A DNA stretch of 5,175 nt from Thermoleophilaceae bacterium. GTDB taxonomy: Bacteria > Actinomycetota > Thermoleophilia > Solirubrobacterales > Thermoleophilaceae. The stretch lies in the NCBI GenBank assembly GCA_013696905.1, contig JACCXP010000065.1:1-5175 (forward strand). Reading direction: 5' to 3'. Below, piece after piece: positions 1 through 5,175 of this stretch (positions within the stretch are counted from its first letter, which is position 1; the number at the start of each line of letters is the position of its first letter). The notes under the pieces were generated by a model. The model had not been told where the DNA came from. It saw nothing but the letters and a program-made list of their open reading frames with translations, and did not search any database. A program made the translations under genes and the position numbers.

Positions 1-345
1 TTGCTCGCCCGCGCGCGAGGTGGACGGCGCCGCGCTCGGGGCGCGGCCGCTGCGGGGGCGCTGCTCGAGGGTGAGGCGGCGGCGCTCTGACGCCCTGCTC
101 GCGGCGGTGGTGCGGCGCTCCTCGGCCTCGGCGGCCTGCTTGGTCGCGCTGATCCGCTGGTATGCGACGAGCGCCCCGCCACCCAGCACGAGGCCGATCG
201 CCAGCCCCGAGACCACGAGCAATCGGACGGGGAGGGGCGGCACCTCGACGTCCTTCGGCGGCGTCCAGATCCGAAGCCACGCGCCGAGCGCGGACCACGC
301 ACCAAGCCGGGCGCGGCGTCGAGGCTTGGACCTTCGCGCGAACAC
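1..345 (-). CDS. Hypothetical single-pass membrane protein, N-terminal 115 residues (cut by the window edge)
   Basis: I do not recognise this protein. The minus-strand frame is open from a GTG at 345-343 to base 1 and continues beyond the window. An in-frame TGA at 357-355 lies four codons upstream, so this GTG is the first possible start; no clear ribosome binding site precedes it. Residues 1-41 are strongly basic (Arg4, Arg5, Lys7, Arg9-11, Arg13) with several Trp. Residues 42-62 form one hydrophobic, Gly-rich segment without charges, a clear transmembrane helix. Residues 65-95 are rich in Ala, Glu, Arg and Lys and probably helical. Residues 96-113 are rich in Pro, Ser, Ala and Arg, like a disordered linker leading to a domain outside the window. 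The start lies 23 bases after the phnA stop on the same strand, which suggests cotranscription. Basic residues on both sides of the helix leave topology open, although the heavily basic N-terminus favours N-in. It could instead be an uncleaved signal anchor of an exported protein. Confidence 0.7.
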   Translation of the reverse strand, partial: MFARRSKPRRRARLGAWSALGAWLRIWTPPKDVEVPPLPVRLLVVSGLAIGLVLGGGALVAYQRISATKQAAEAEERRTTAASRASERRRLTLEQRPRSGRAPSAAPSTSRAGEQ

Positions 346-368
346 TTGAAGGGGTCAGCCCGCCCGGG

Positions 369-1595
369 TCACAGCACGTCGTTGAGGAGCAGGTCGTGGA
401 GGTCGCGGTTGCGCAGCTCGCGATCCTCGATCGCGCCGGGGCGCAGCGGGTTGAGGACGGCGATCGGGACCGCCTGCTCGTGCAGTCCGCCGTGCGAGCG
501 CAGGCGCCCGTGCAGGCCCGAGAGGTCGTGCTTGTCGGCGGCGGTGCCGAGCACCGTCGAGCGGTCGGCCAGCAGCACGAGGTCCCCGATCCGGTCGGGC
601 GGCAGCTCGAAGGCCTCGGCTGCGGACTCGCGCCCGAGCACCGCCTCGACGCCCGGGAGGGCCGCGAGCGCCTCGGTAGCGATGTCGATCGCGCTCGCAT
701 CGACGTGGACCCAGGCGAGTGAGCCGAGCGCGCCGTGGTGCGCGACGTAGGGATCGGTGATCGGCAGGATCACGTGGAAGGGCGCGACGCCCGCGGCGGC
801 GAGGACGGGCTCGAGATAGCGCACCTCGGGCGAGCCGTCAGGGCGGCTCTTTGCGTTCATGCCGTGGTCGGCAGCGAAGCCGACGACCCAGCCGCCGTCG
901 AGCGCCCGCCCGAGCCGCTCGTCGAAGCCTTCGTAGAACGCGCGCGCGAGCGGCTCGCCGGGGCCGGCGGCGTGCTGGACGTAGTCGGTCAGCGAGACAT
1001 AGACGAGCATCGCGCCGAGCTCCGAGGCCAGGTGGAGGGCGAGGTCGATCGCGTAGCTCGAGAGCTCGGGGTCGTAGATGCCGGGGTTGGGTCGCCCGTA
1101 GTGCTCGGCGACGCTCAGCCCGCCTAGCTCCGGCAGCGTCTGCTCGTGTGCGTTCTCGGCGGAGACGGCCGGGACGCCGCCGCTCGCGAGCAGCCGCCGC
1201 AGCTTGTCCTTGGCCGTCACGCACAGCGTCGGTATCCCCGCGCGCTCGGCCTCGGCGTAGATGGTCGGCGCCCGCAGCGCGCTCGGGTCGGTGAGCTGGA
1301 CCTCATGCCCATCCGCGCTGCGGTAGTGGTTGCCCGCGATGCCGTGCGTCGCAGCGCTCACGCCCGTGACGATGCAGCAGTTGTTCGGGTTGGTGAAGGT
1401 CGGCACCTGCGCCTTGCCGAGCGTGAGCGTGCCGCCGGCGTCGAGCGCCTCGGCCAGGCGCGGCATCGACCCATGCGCGAGCGCGTCGTCGAGATAGGCG
1501 GGATCGGTGCCGTCTGCACAGATCGCGAGCGTCGGCCGAGTGGGGCGGCGATAGCGGCGGCCGTTGGCGGCGAAGCTGATCGAGGGCCGATCCAT
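369..1595 (-). CDS. phnA: Phosphonoacetate hydrolase (alkaline phosphatase superfamily)
   Basis: Predicted to cleave the C-P bond of phosphonoacetate to acetate and phosphate with two metal ions, normally zinc, in the cytoplasm. No signal peptide is visible. Counting from the ATG at 1595 (408 residues), the family motifs come in order: first metal ligand Asp28 in ICADGTDP; nucleophile Thr68 in PTFTNPNN followed by IVTG; HGIAGN near 85-89; substrate-binding lysines expected at 129 and 131 in TAKDKLRRLL; Asp204 and His208 in SLTDYVQH; Asp243 and His244 in ADHGMNAK; ILPITDPYVAHHGALGS near 277-293; and His368 in SHGGLHEQ. All expected catalytic and metal positions are present and the length is normal for the family. 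An upstream in-frame ATG at 1628 would add 11 residues, but the 1595 start places Asp and Thr where I recall them in characterised PhnA enzymes. Neither start has a Shine-Dalgarno, and a TAGTGT box lies just upstream of 1595. This PhnA is unrelated to the E. coli zinc-ribbon protein also called PhnA. A broader nucleotide pyrophosphatase/phosphodiesterase role is the main alternative, but the motifs fit PhnA better. Confidence 0.92.
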   Translation of the reverse strand: MDRPSISFAANGRRYRRPTRPTLAICADGTDPAYLDDALAHGSMPRLAEALDAGGTLTLGKAQVPTFTNPNNCCIVTGVSAATHGIAGNHYRSADGHEVQLTDPSALRAPTIYAEAERAGIPTLCVTAKDKLRRLLASGGVPAVSAENAHEQTLPELGGLSVAEHYGRPNPGIYDPELSSYAIDLALHLASELGAMLVYVSLTDYVQHAAGPGEPLARAFYEGFDERLGRALDGGWVVGFAADHGMNAKSRPDGSPEVRYLEPVLAAAGVAPFHVILPITDPYVAHHGALGSLAWVHVDASAIDIATEALAALPGVEAVLGRESAAEAFELPPDRIGDLVLLADRSTVLGTAADKHDLSGLHGRLRSHGGLHEQAVPIAVLNPLRPGAIEDRELRNRDLHDLLLNDVL

Positions 1596-1736
1596 CGGGC
1601 GCAACACTAAGGCGCGCGCCCCCACCATGAGCGTGCTCGGCGCGCCGCTTGCACCGCGGTGGGCAGGGGGCGGGGGCGGTCTTCGAGTGGGAGTACCTGC
1701 TCGTCACGGCCCGCAAACGCGCGCGGTAGCCGCGGT
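1596..1736. other. Spacer between the epimerase and phnA genes
   Basis: This 141-base stretch carries no credible gene. Just after the epimerase stop is a 5-bp stem with a 3-base loop (1722-1734), too short and without a T-run, so not a convincing terminator. A 10-base perfect palindrome CACCGCGGTG lies at 1652-1661, directly followed by a G-tract on the plus strand (1661-1679). The phnA -10 candidate is at 1604-1609. The spacer is the only sizeable break in the leftward cluster, so phnA may have its own promoter here. Confidence 0.5.
1604..1609 (-). promoter_or_regulatory. phnA: Candidate -10 box of phnA, possibly leaderless
   Basis: On the minus strand TAGTGT matches the TAnnnT pattern of a sigma-70-type -10 box and ends 8 bases before the ATG at 1595. 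That distance would put the transcription start at or next to the start codon, giving a leaderless mRNA, in line with the absence of a ribosome binding site. No good -35 hexamer is visible 16-18 bases further upstream, so this is a suggestion only. phnA could also be read through from the upstream epimerase gene. Confidence 0.3.
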
Positions 1737-2654
1737 CTACGGTCGGCGTCCCGTGGCCGCGCGCAGCGACTGCTCCAGGCTCGGCTGCCTGAACCGGTAG
1801 CCGAGCTGCTCGAGCCGCCGCGGCACGGCGCGCTGGCTGACGGTGACGATCGAGGCCATCTCGCCGAACAGCAGGCGCAGCGCGGCGCCCGGCACGGGCA
1901 CCACGGCCGGTCGATGCAGGACGCGCCCGAGCGCGCGCGAGAACTCCTTGTTCGTGACCGGCTCGGGCGCGGTCAGGTTGACCGGCCCGCTCGCCCCCTC
2001 GTGGTCGAGGCAGAAGAGCAGCGCCCCTACCTCGTCGTCGAGGTCGATCCAGGGCAGGTATTGGCCGCCGCCGGCGATCGGTCCGCCGACGCCGAGCTTG
2101 AACGGCGGCAGCATCTGCTCGAGCGCGCCGCCGCCCGCCGCGAGGACGACCCCCGTGCGGCAGGTCACGACGCGCACGTCGAGCTCCTCGGCCCCACGTG
2201 CCTCGGCCTCCCAGTCGGCGCAAACCCGCGCCAGGAAGTCGGACGCCGCGGGCTCCGACTCGTCGAGGCGCTCGTCGCCGCGGGAGCCGTACCACCCGGT
2301 GGCCGACTGCGAGATCAGCGTCTGGGGGCGCGGCTCGGCCGCCCGCAGCCCTTGAACGAGGCTGCGCGTGCCGAGCACGCGCGAGTCGCGGATGTCGCGT
2401 TTGGCGCCGGCGCTCCAGCGCTGCGCGACCGGCGCGCCCATCAGGTGGATTACGGCGTCGCGTCCGGCGACCGCGCGACTGGGCGCGGGTTCATTGGTCG
2501 GATCGAGCCAGCCGATCGCCTCCACCGCGCCGAGCGAGCGGCGCGCCGCGTCGGGGTCGCGCGAGAGCACCGTCACCTCGTCGCCGCGCTCGAGCAGGGC
2601 CTGAACCAGCGGGCGCCCGATCGTCCCGGTGGCGCCCGTGACGGCGATCTTCAA
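1737..2654 (-). CDS. TIGR01777/YfcH-type NAD(P)-binding epimerase family protein with C-terminal DUF1731
   Basis: This 305-residue protein belongs to the atypical, extended short-chain dehydrogenase family that includes E. coli YfcH; its reaction and substrate are unknown. The N-terminus has the Rossmann motif GATGTIG (Gly7, Gly10, Gly13). It is followed by LSRDP (30-34), where Ser31 and Arg32 suggest NADP binding. Family landmarks follow in order: LMGAPVAQRW (71-80), RDSRVLGTRSLV (89-100), SATGWYGSRGDE (117-128), CADWEAEA (145-152), LPPFKLGVGGPIAGG (182-196), PWIDLDDEV (201-209) and PVNLTAPEPVTNKEF (224-238). Residues about 255-300 form the DUF1731 tail, with ALRLLFGEMA and SQRAVPRRLEQLGYRF. 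The Tyr in WYG lacks a Lys four residues later, so the classical YxxxK pair is not evident, as I recall for this family. Length is complete. The start is a TTG chosen because MKIAVTG begins the first beta strand and a strong GAGGAGGAGG lies 5 bases upstream. It lies 21 bases after the malic enzyme stop and is probably cotranscribed. Some databases call relatives a SulA-like cell division inhibitor; nothing here supports that. Confidence 0.93.
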   Translation of the reverse strand: MKIAVTGATGTIGRPLVQALLERGDEVTVLSRDPDAARRSLGAVEAIGWLDPTNEPAPSRAVAGRDAVIHLMGAPVAQRWSAGAKRDIRDSRVLGTRSLVQGLRAAEPRPQTLISQSATGWYGSRGDERLDESEPAASDFLARVCADWEAEARGAEELDVRVVTCRTGVVLAAGGGALEQMLPPFKLGVGGPIAGGGQYLPWIDLDDEVGALLFCLDHEGASGPVNLTAPEPVTNKEFSRALGRVLHRPAVVPVPGAALRLLFGEMASIVTVSQRAVPRRLEQLGYRFRQPSLEQSLRAATGRRP

Positions 2655-2659
2655 TGCGG

Positions 2660-2669
2660 CCTCCTCCTC
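2660..2669 (-). promoter_or_regulatory. Strong ribosome binding site that fixes the TTG start of the epimerase gene
   Basis: The minus strand reads GAGGAGGAGG, an extended anti-16S complement, 5 bases before the TTG at 2654-2652. It sits inside the 21-base gap after the malic enzyme TAG stop. It is the best Shine-Dalgarno in the window and supports the non-ATG start. Confidence 0.8.
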
Positions 2670-2675
2670 GGCGAG

Positions 2676-4109
2676 CTACATGACGGGGGCGGGCTCTGGT
2701 TCCTCACGCGCCACGCCCTCCCGCTCGGCTTCCTGGGCTACGGCCGCGGCCACCAGTTCGCTCACCAGCCGGTTGAAGACGCTCGGGATGATGTACTCGG
2801 CCGACAGCTCCTCGTCGCGGACGACGGCGGCGATTCCGCGTGCCGCCGCGATCTTCATCTCGTCGGTGATGTCGTGCGCGCGCGCGTCGAGGGCGCCGCG
2901 GAAGATGCCGGGGAAGGCGAGCACATTGTTGATCTGATTCGGGTAGTCGGACCTCCCGGTCGCCATCACCGCCACGTACGGCGCGGCCTCCTCGGGCCTG
3001 ACCTCGGGATCGGGGTTGGCCATCGCGAAGACGAACGGGTCGGGGTTCATGCGGGCGAGGTCCTCGGGCTTGATGATGCCGGGCCCCGACAGGCCGACGA
3101 ACAGGTCGGCTCCGTCGAGCATGTCGGCGGGTGAGCCGTCGCGGGCGTCCGTGTTCGTCTTGTCGGCCAGCCAGCGCTTGACCTCGTTGAGGTCCTCGTA
3201 GTCCTCGCGCCGGGAGTGGATCGCGCCGCGGCGATCGCAGGCGACGATCGACGAGACCCCGGAGGCCAGCAGGATCTTGACGACGGCGACGCCCGCGGCG
3301 CCCGCGCCGGCCATCACGACACTGAGGTCATCGAGCCGCCTGCCGGTGAGGCGACAGGCGTTGATCAGCGCGGCCAGCACGACGATCGCCGTGCCGTGCT
3401 GGTCGTCGTGGAAGACGGGGATGTCGAGCTCCTCGATCAGGCGGCGCTCGATCTCGAAGCAGCGCGGCGAGGAGATGTCCTCGAGGTTGATCCCGCCGAA
3501 GGTGGGCGCGATCGCCTTGACCGCGGCGACGATCTCGTCGGTGTCGGTCGTGCTCAGGCAGATCGGGAACGCGTCGACGTTCGCGAACTCCTTGAACAGC
3601 ATCGCCTTGCCCTCCATCACGGGCATCGCCGCCTCGGGCCCGATGTCGCCGAGGCCGAGCACGGCGGTGCCGTCGGAGACGATCGCGACGGTGTTGCGCT
3701 TGATCGTGAACTCGAATGCCTGCTCGGGATCCTCGGCGATCGCCTTGCAGACGCGTGCGACGCCCGGGGTGTAGGCCATCGAGAGCTGCTCGTGGCTCGT
3801 CACGGGCGCCGTCACCCCGGTGAAGATCTTGCCGCCGCGGTGAAGCTCGAAGGTGCGGTCGCTCGAGGACAGGAGCTCCGCGCCCTCGACGCCCTCGATC
3901 GCCTCGAGCAGCTGCTTGGCGTGATCCAGGCCGGCTGTGTCGATCGTGATCTCGCGTACCACCCTGGCGCCTGGCTTGACGATGTCGAGCGCGCCGATGT
4001 CTCCGCCGGCCTCGCCGATCGCGGAAGTGAGACGGCCGAGCATGCCCGGCTTGCGGTCGAGCTCGACCTGCACTGTGAGCGAGTACTGGGCGCTTGGGAT
4101 GCTCGGCAT
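2676..4109 (-). CDS. Malic enzyme with N-terminal ACT domain, probably NAD-dependent
   Basis: Cytoplasmic malic enzyme that oxidatively decarboxylates malate to pyruvate and CO2, yielding NAD(P)H; 477 residues. Residues about 8-85 form an ACT domain (LTVQVELDRKPGMLGRLTSA and onward), a small-molecule-binding regulatory fold, often for amino acids. The catalytic part follows: Tyr113 in AYTPGVARVC, SDGTAVLGLGDIGP (145-158), catalytic Lys168 in MEGKAMLFKEF, and metal ligands Glu210 and Asp211 in GINLEDIS and Asp235/Asp236 in HDDQHGT. The nucleotide-binding half has GAGAAG (268-273). Asp292 at the end of the second strand favours NAD, though Arg293 and Arg294 leave NADP possible. ANPDPEV (364-370) and SDYPNQINNVLAFPGIFRGALD (387-408) are standard malic enzyme blocks. 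The last 20 residues are an acidic, Pro-rich tail. The ATG is preceded by GGAAGGAG with a 3-base spacer. It is the first gene of the leftward cluster and diverges from polA. The ACT-malic enzyme layout and size match actinobacterial (Streptomyces-type) homologues rather than the phosphotransacetylase-fused MaeB of E. coli. Confidence 0.96.
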   Translation of the reverse strand: MPSIPSAQYSLTVQVELDRKPGMLGRLTSAIGEAGGDIGALDIVKPGARVVREITIDTAGLDHAKQLLEAIEGVEGAELLSSSDRTFELHRGGKIFTGVTAPVTSHEQLSMAYTPGVARVCKAIAEDPEQAFEFTIKRNTVAIVSDGTAVLGLGDIGPEAAMPVMEGKAMLFKEFANVDAFPICLSTTDTDEIVAAVKAIAPTFGGINLEDISSPRCFEIERRLIEELDIPVFHDDQHGTAIVVLAALINACRLTGRRLDDLSVVMAGAGAAGVAVVKILLASGVSSIVACDRRGAIHSRREDYEDLNEVKRWLADKTNTDARDGSPADMLDGADLFVGLSGPGIIKPEDLARMNPDPFVFAMANPDPEVRPEEAAPYVAVMATGRSDYPNQINNVLAFPGIFRGALDARAHDITDEMKIAAARGIAAVVRDEELSAEYIIPSVFNRLVSELVAAAVAQEAEREGVAREEPEPAPVM

Positions 4110-4112
4110 GGG

Positions 4113-4120
4113 CTCCTTCC
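4113..4120 (-). promoter_or_regulatory. Ribosome binding site of the malic enzyme gene
   Basis: The minus strand reads GGAAGGAG followed by CCC and the ATG at 4109. The match is good and the 3-base spacer is slightly short. It supports this ATG as the start, as does the ACT domain beginning about eight residues in. Confidence 0.7.
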
Positions 4121-4139
4121 TCGACTCCAGGGCGCGGCC

Positions 4140-4145
4140 ATCCTA
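4140..4145 (-). promoter_or_regulatory. Candidate -10 box for the malic enzyme gene
   Basis: The minus strand reads TAGGAT, a TAnnnT match, in the 79-base region between the two divergent genes. A start about 7 bases downstream would give a leader of roughly 24 bases containing the ribosome binding site. No convincing -35 hexamer is seen, which is common for actinobacterial promoters. The assignment rests on position and the short motif only. Confidence 0.35.
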
Positions 4146-4176
4146 CAGCGGGCTCGGGGCCGCCACTGAGCCGCCA

Positions 4177-4182
4177 TAAGAT
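4177..4182 (+). promoter_or_regulatory. polA: Candidate -10 box of polA, leaderless arrangement
   Basis: TAAGAT matches TAnnnT and ends 6 bases before the GTG at 4189. That would place the transcription start on the G of the start codon. The run of C between box and start and the lack of any purine-rich ribosome binding site fit a leaderless transcript. A nearby ATG at 4181 is out of frame with polA and overlaps the box. No clear -35 hexamer is visible. Confidence 0.45.
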
Positions 4183-4188
4183 GCCCCC

Positions 4189-5175
4189 GTGTCCGCCGAG
4201 CCCCGTCGCGAGCTGTTCCTGATCGACGGGAACTCGCTCGCCTACCGCGCCTTCTTCGCGCTGCCCGAGACGATCGCCACCTCGCGCGGCTTCCCGACCA
4301 ACGCGATCTTCGGCTTCGCCTCGATGCTCGTCAAGATCCTGACCGAGCACGGGCCGCGCGCGACGCTCGTCGTCTGGGACGCCGGCATGTCGGGTCGCGA
4401 GCAGGTGTCAGAGGACTACAAGGCGCAGCGCCCGTCGCGGCCCGACCTGCTCTCCGAGCAATGGCCCCACCTGCACCCGCTGGTGGAGGCGTTCGGCTAC
4501 ACGAACGTCAAGGTCGCGGGCTACGAGGCCGACGACGTCATCGCCACGCTAACCGGCCAGGCGCGCGAGAAGGGGATCGAGACGATGGTCGTGACCGGCG
4601 ACCGAGACGCGTTCCAGCTCGTCGAGCCCGGCGTGCGCATCATGGCCACGAGCCGTGGCATTACCGACACGCGCGTGTACGACCGCGAGGCGGTGCTCGA
4701 CCGCTACGGCATCGCGCCCGAGCTGATCCCGGACTTCATCGGGCTCAAGGGCGACACGTCCGACAACATCCCGGGGGTCCCCGGGATCGGCGACAAGACG
4801 GCCGCCCAGCTGCTGCAGCGCTTCGGCGACCTCGAGACGGTGCTCGCGAGCGTCGACGAGATCTCGGGCGCGAAGCGCAAGCAGAACCTGACCGAGCACG
4901 CCGACGACGCGCGTGTGTCGAAGCGACTCGCGACCGCCGTCCGCGACGTGCCGCTCGAGATCGACCTCGAGGCGTGCCTCGCGCGCGACCCCGACCGCTC
5001 GCGGCTGCGCGAGGTCTTCCGCGAGTTCGAGCTGCGCGACCCGCTGCGCCGGCTCGAGGAGGCGCTCGGCGAGGGCGACGCGGCCGCCCCGTCGGCGCGT
5101 CCGAACGTCGTGGTCGAGGCGCGCGCCTCCGAGGTGGCCGCGGCGGAGCTCGGCTCGCTGCGCGGGGCTCTGCTC
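4189..5175 (+). CDS. polA: DNA polymerase I, N-terminal 329 residues (cut by the window edge)
   Basis: Repair and Okazaki-fragment-processing polymerase; only the N-terminal part is in the window. Residues about 6-290 are the 5'-nuclease (FEN-like) domain, which removes RNA primers and 5' flaps. Metal ligands and motifs are intact: Asp13 in LIDGN, Arg20 in YRAFF, Tyr77, Lys78 and Arg81 in YKAQR, Glu113, Asp115 and Asp116 in GYEADDVIATL, Asp138 and Asp140 in TGDRDAFQLV, and Asp189 and Asp192 in GLKGDTSDNIPGVPGIG. The helix-hairpin-helix DNA-binding motif is GVPGIGDKTA (196-205). After EFELRDPLRRLEEAL comes a Gly/Ala/Pro linker (about 293-306). The 3'-5' exonuclease-like domain then begins (NVVVEARASE, from about 306) and runs off the edge. 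The frame is open to the last base. The GTG start gives the usual few residues before the first beta strand; there is no ribosome binding site. polA diverges from the malic enzyme gene with 79 bases between starts. Whether the proofreading residues are kept, as many actinobacterial PolA lack them, cannot be seen here. Confidence 0.97.
   Translation, partial: MSAEPRRELFLIDGNSLAYRAFFALPETIATSRGFPTNAIFGFASMLVKILTEHGPRATLVVWDAGMSGREQVSEDYKAQRPSRPDLLSEQWPHLHPLVEAFGYTNVKVAGYEADDVIATLTGQAREKGIETMVVTGDRDAFQLVEPGVRIMATSRGITDTRVYDREAVLDRYGIAPELIPDFIGLKGDTSDNIPGVPGIGDKTAAQLLQRFGDLETVLASVDEISGAKRKQNLTEHADDARVSKRLATAVRDVPLEIDLEACLARDPDRSRLREVFREFELRDPLRRLEEALGEGDAAAPSARPNVVVEARASEVAAAELGSLRGALL

Noticed and set aside
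20..722. Overlapping plus-strand open frames at the left end
   Set aside because: They lie opposite the membrane-protein start and the 3' end of phnA. The minus-strand reading gives a coherent transmembrane protein and a full PhnA C-terminus, and these frames give Arg-rich low-complexity protein.
1722..1734. Small hairpin (5-bp stem, 3-base loop) after the epimerase stop as a terminator
   Set aside because: The stem is too short and no T-run follows on the minus strand; such stems are frequent in GC-rich DNA.
1303..2295. Minus-strand open frame (330 codons) across the epimerase-phnA boundary
   Set aside because: It is a frame-shifted reading of both real genes. The Arg/Ala-rich translation carries no motif, while the proper frames carry intact family motifs.
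1737..2654. Calling the epimerase a SulA-type cell division inhibitor
   Set aside because: That label for YfcH relatives appears to be a propagated misannotation. The protein is an SDR-fold enzyme with a DUF1731 tail and has no SulA features.
1659..3134. Long plus-strand open frame (491 codons) lying opposite the epimerase and malic enzyme genes
   Set aside because: It crosses two well-supported genes and their spacer, and its translation is Arg/Ala/Gly/Val-rich with no recognisable motif. Such frames arise by chance opposite GC-rich genes.
3216..4169. Plus-strand open frame (317 codons) opposite the malic enzyme gene
   Set aside because: It is antisense to conserved ACT and malic enzyme motifs and has a biased Asp/Arg/Ala/Leu composition. 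It reflects mirrored codon bias.
3328..4350. Minus-strand open frame (340 codons) spanning the polA start and the malic enzyme gene
   Set aside because: It is out of frame with the real malic enzyme gene, runs antisense into polA, and gives Arg-rich low-complexity protein.
4549..4899. Minus-strand open frame (116 codons) inside polA
   Set aside because: It is antisense to the metal-binding and helix-hairpin-helix motifs of the nuclease domain; a composition artefact.

Overview
The window is very GC-rich double-stranded bacterial DNA. G/C dominates third codon positions, and GTG and TTG starts are used. It reads like an actinobacterial chromosome. The ACT-domain malic enzyme has the layout known from Actinobacteria such as Streptomyces, and two starts look leaderless, which is common in that phylum. 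A deep-branching actinobacterium such as a member of the Thermoleophilia is possible, but the sequence alone does not prove it. Nearly every base is accounted for by five protein genes and short spacers. I see no RNA gene, insertion sequence, CRISPR array, prophage or other mobile element.

Layout: four genes run leftward on the minus strand. In transcription order they are an ACT-domain malic enzyme (4109-2676), a TIGR01777-type NAD(P)-binding epimerase (2654-1737), a phosphonoacetate hydrolase PhnA (1595-369) and the start of an unrecognised single-pass membrane protein (345 to beyond base 1). The first pair is 21 bases apart and the last pair 23 bases apart, so each pair looks cotranscribed. 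The epimerase-phnA spacer is larger (141 bases) and may hold a separate phnA promoter. On the plus strand, polA (DNA polymerase I) starts at 4189 and runs off the right edge; only its 5'-nuclease domain and the start of the next domain are present. polA and the malic enzyme gene diverge from a 79-base intergenic region carrying a candidate -10 box for each direction.

How the genes fit together: malic enzyme links malate to pyruvate, and PhnA releases acetate and phosphate from phosphonoacetate, so both touch central carbon metabolism. No other phosphonate gene (transporter, phnW, phnY or phnX) lies in the window, so a shared pathway is not demonstrated. polA is a housekeeping replication and repair gene that happens to be the divergent neighbour. 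I found no convincing new system. The points most worth a second look are the isolated phosphonoacetate hydrolase with a possible membrane-protein partner, and the apparently leaderless starts of polA and phnA.
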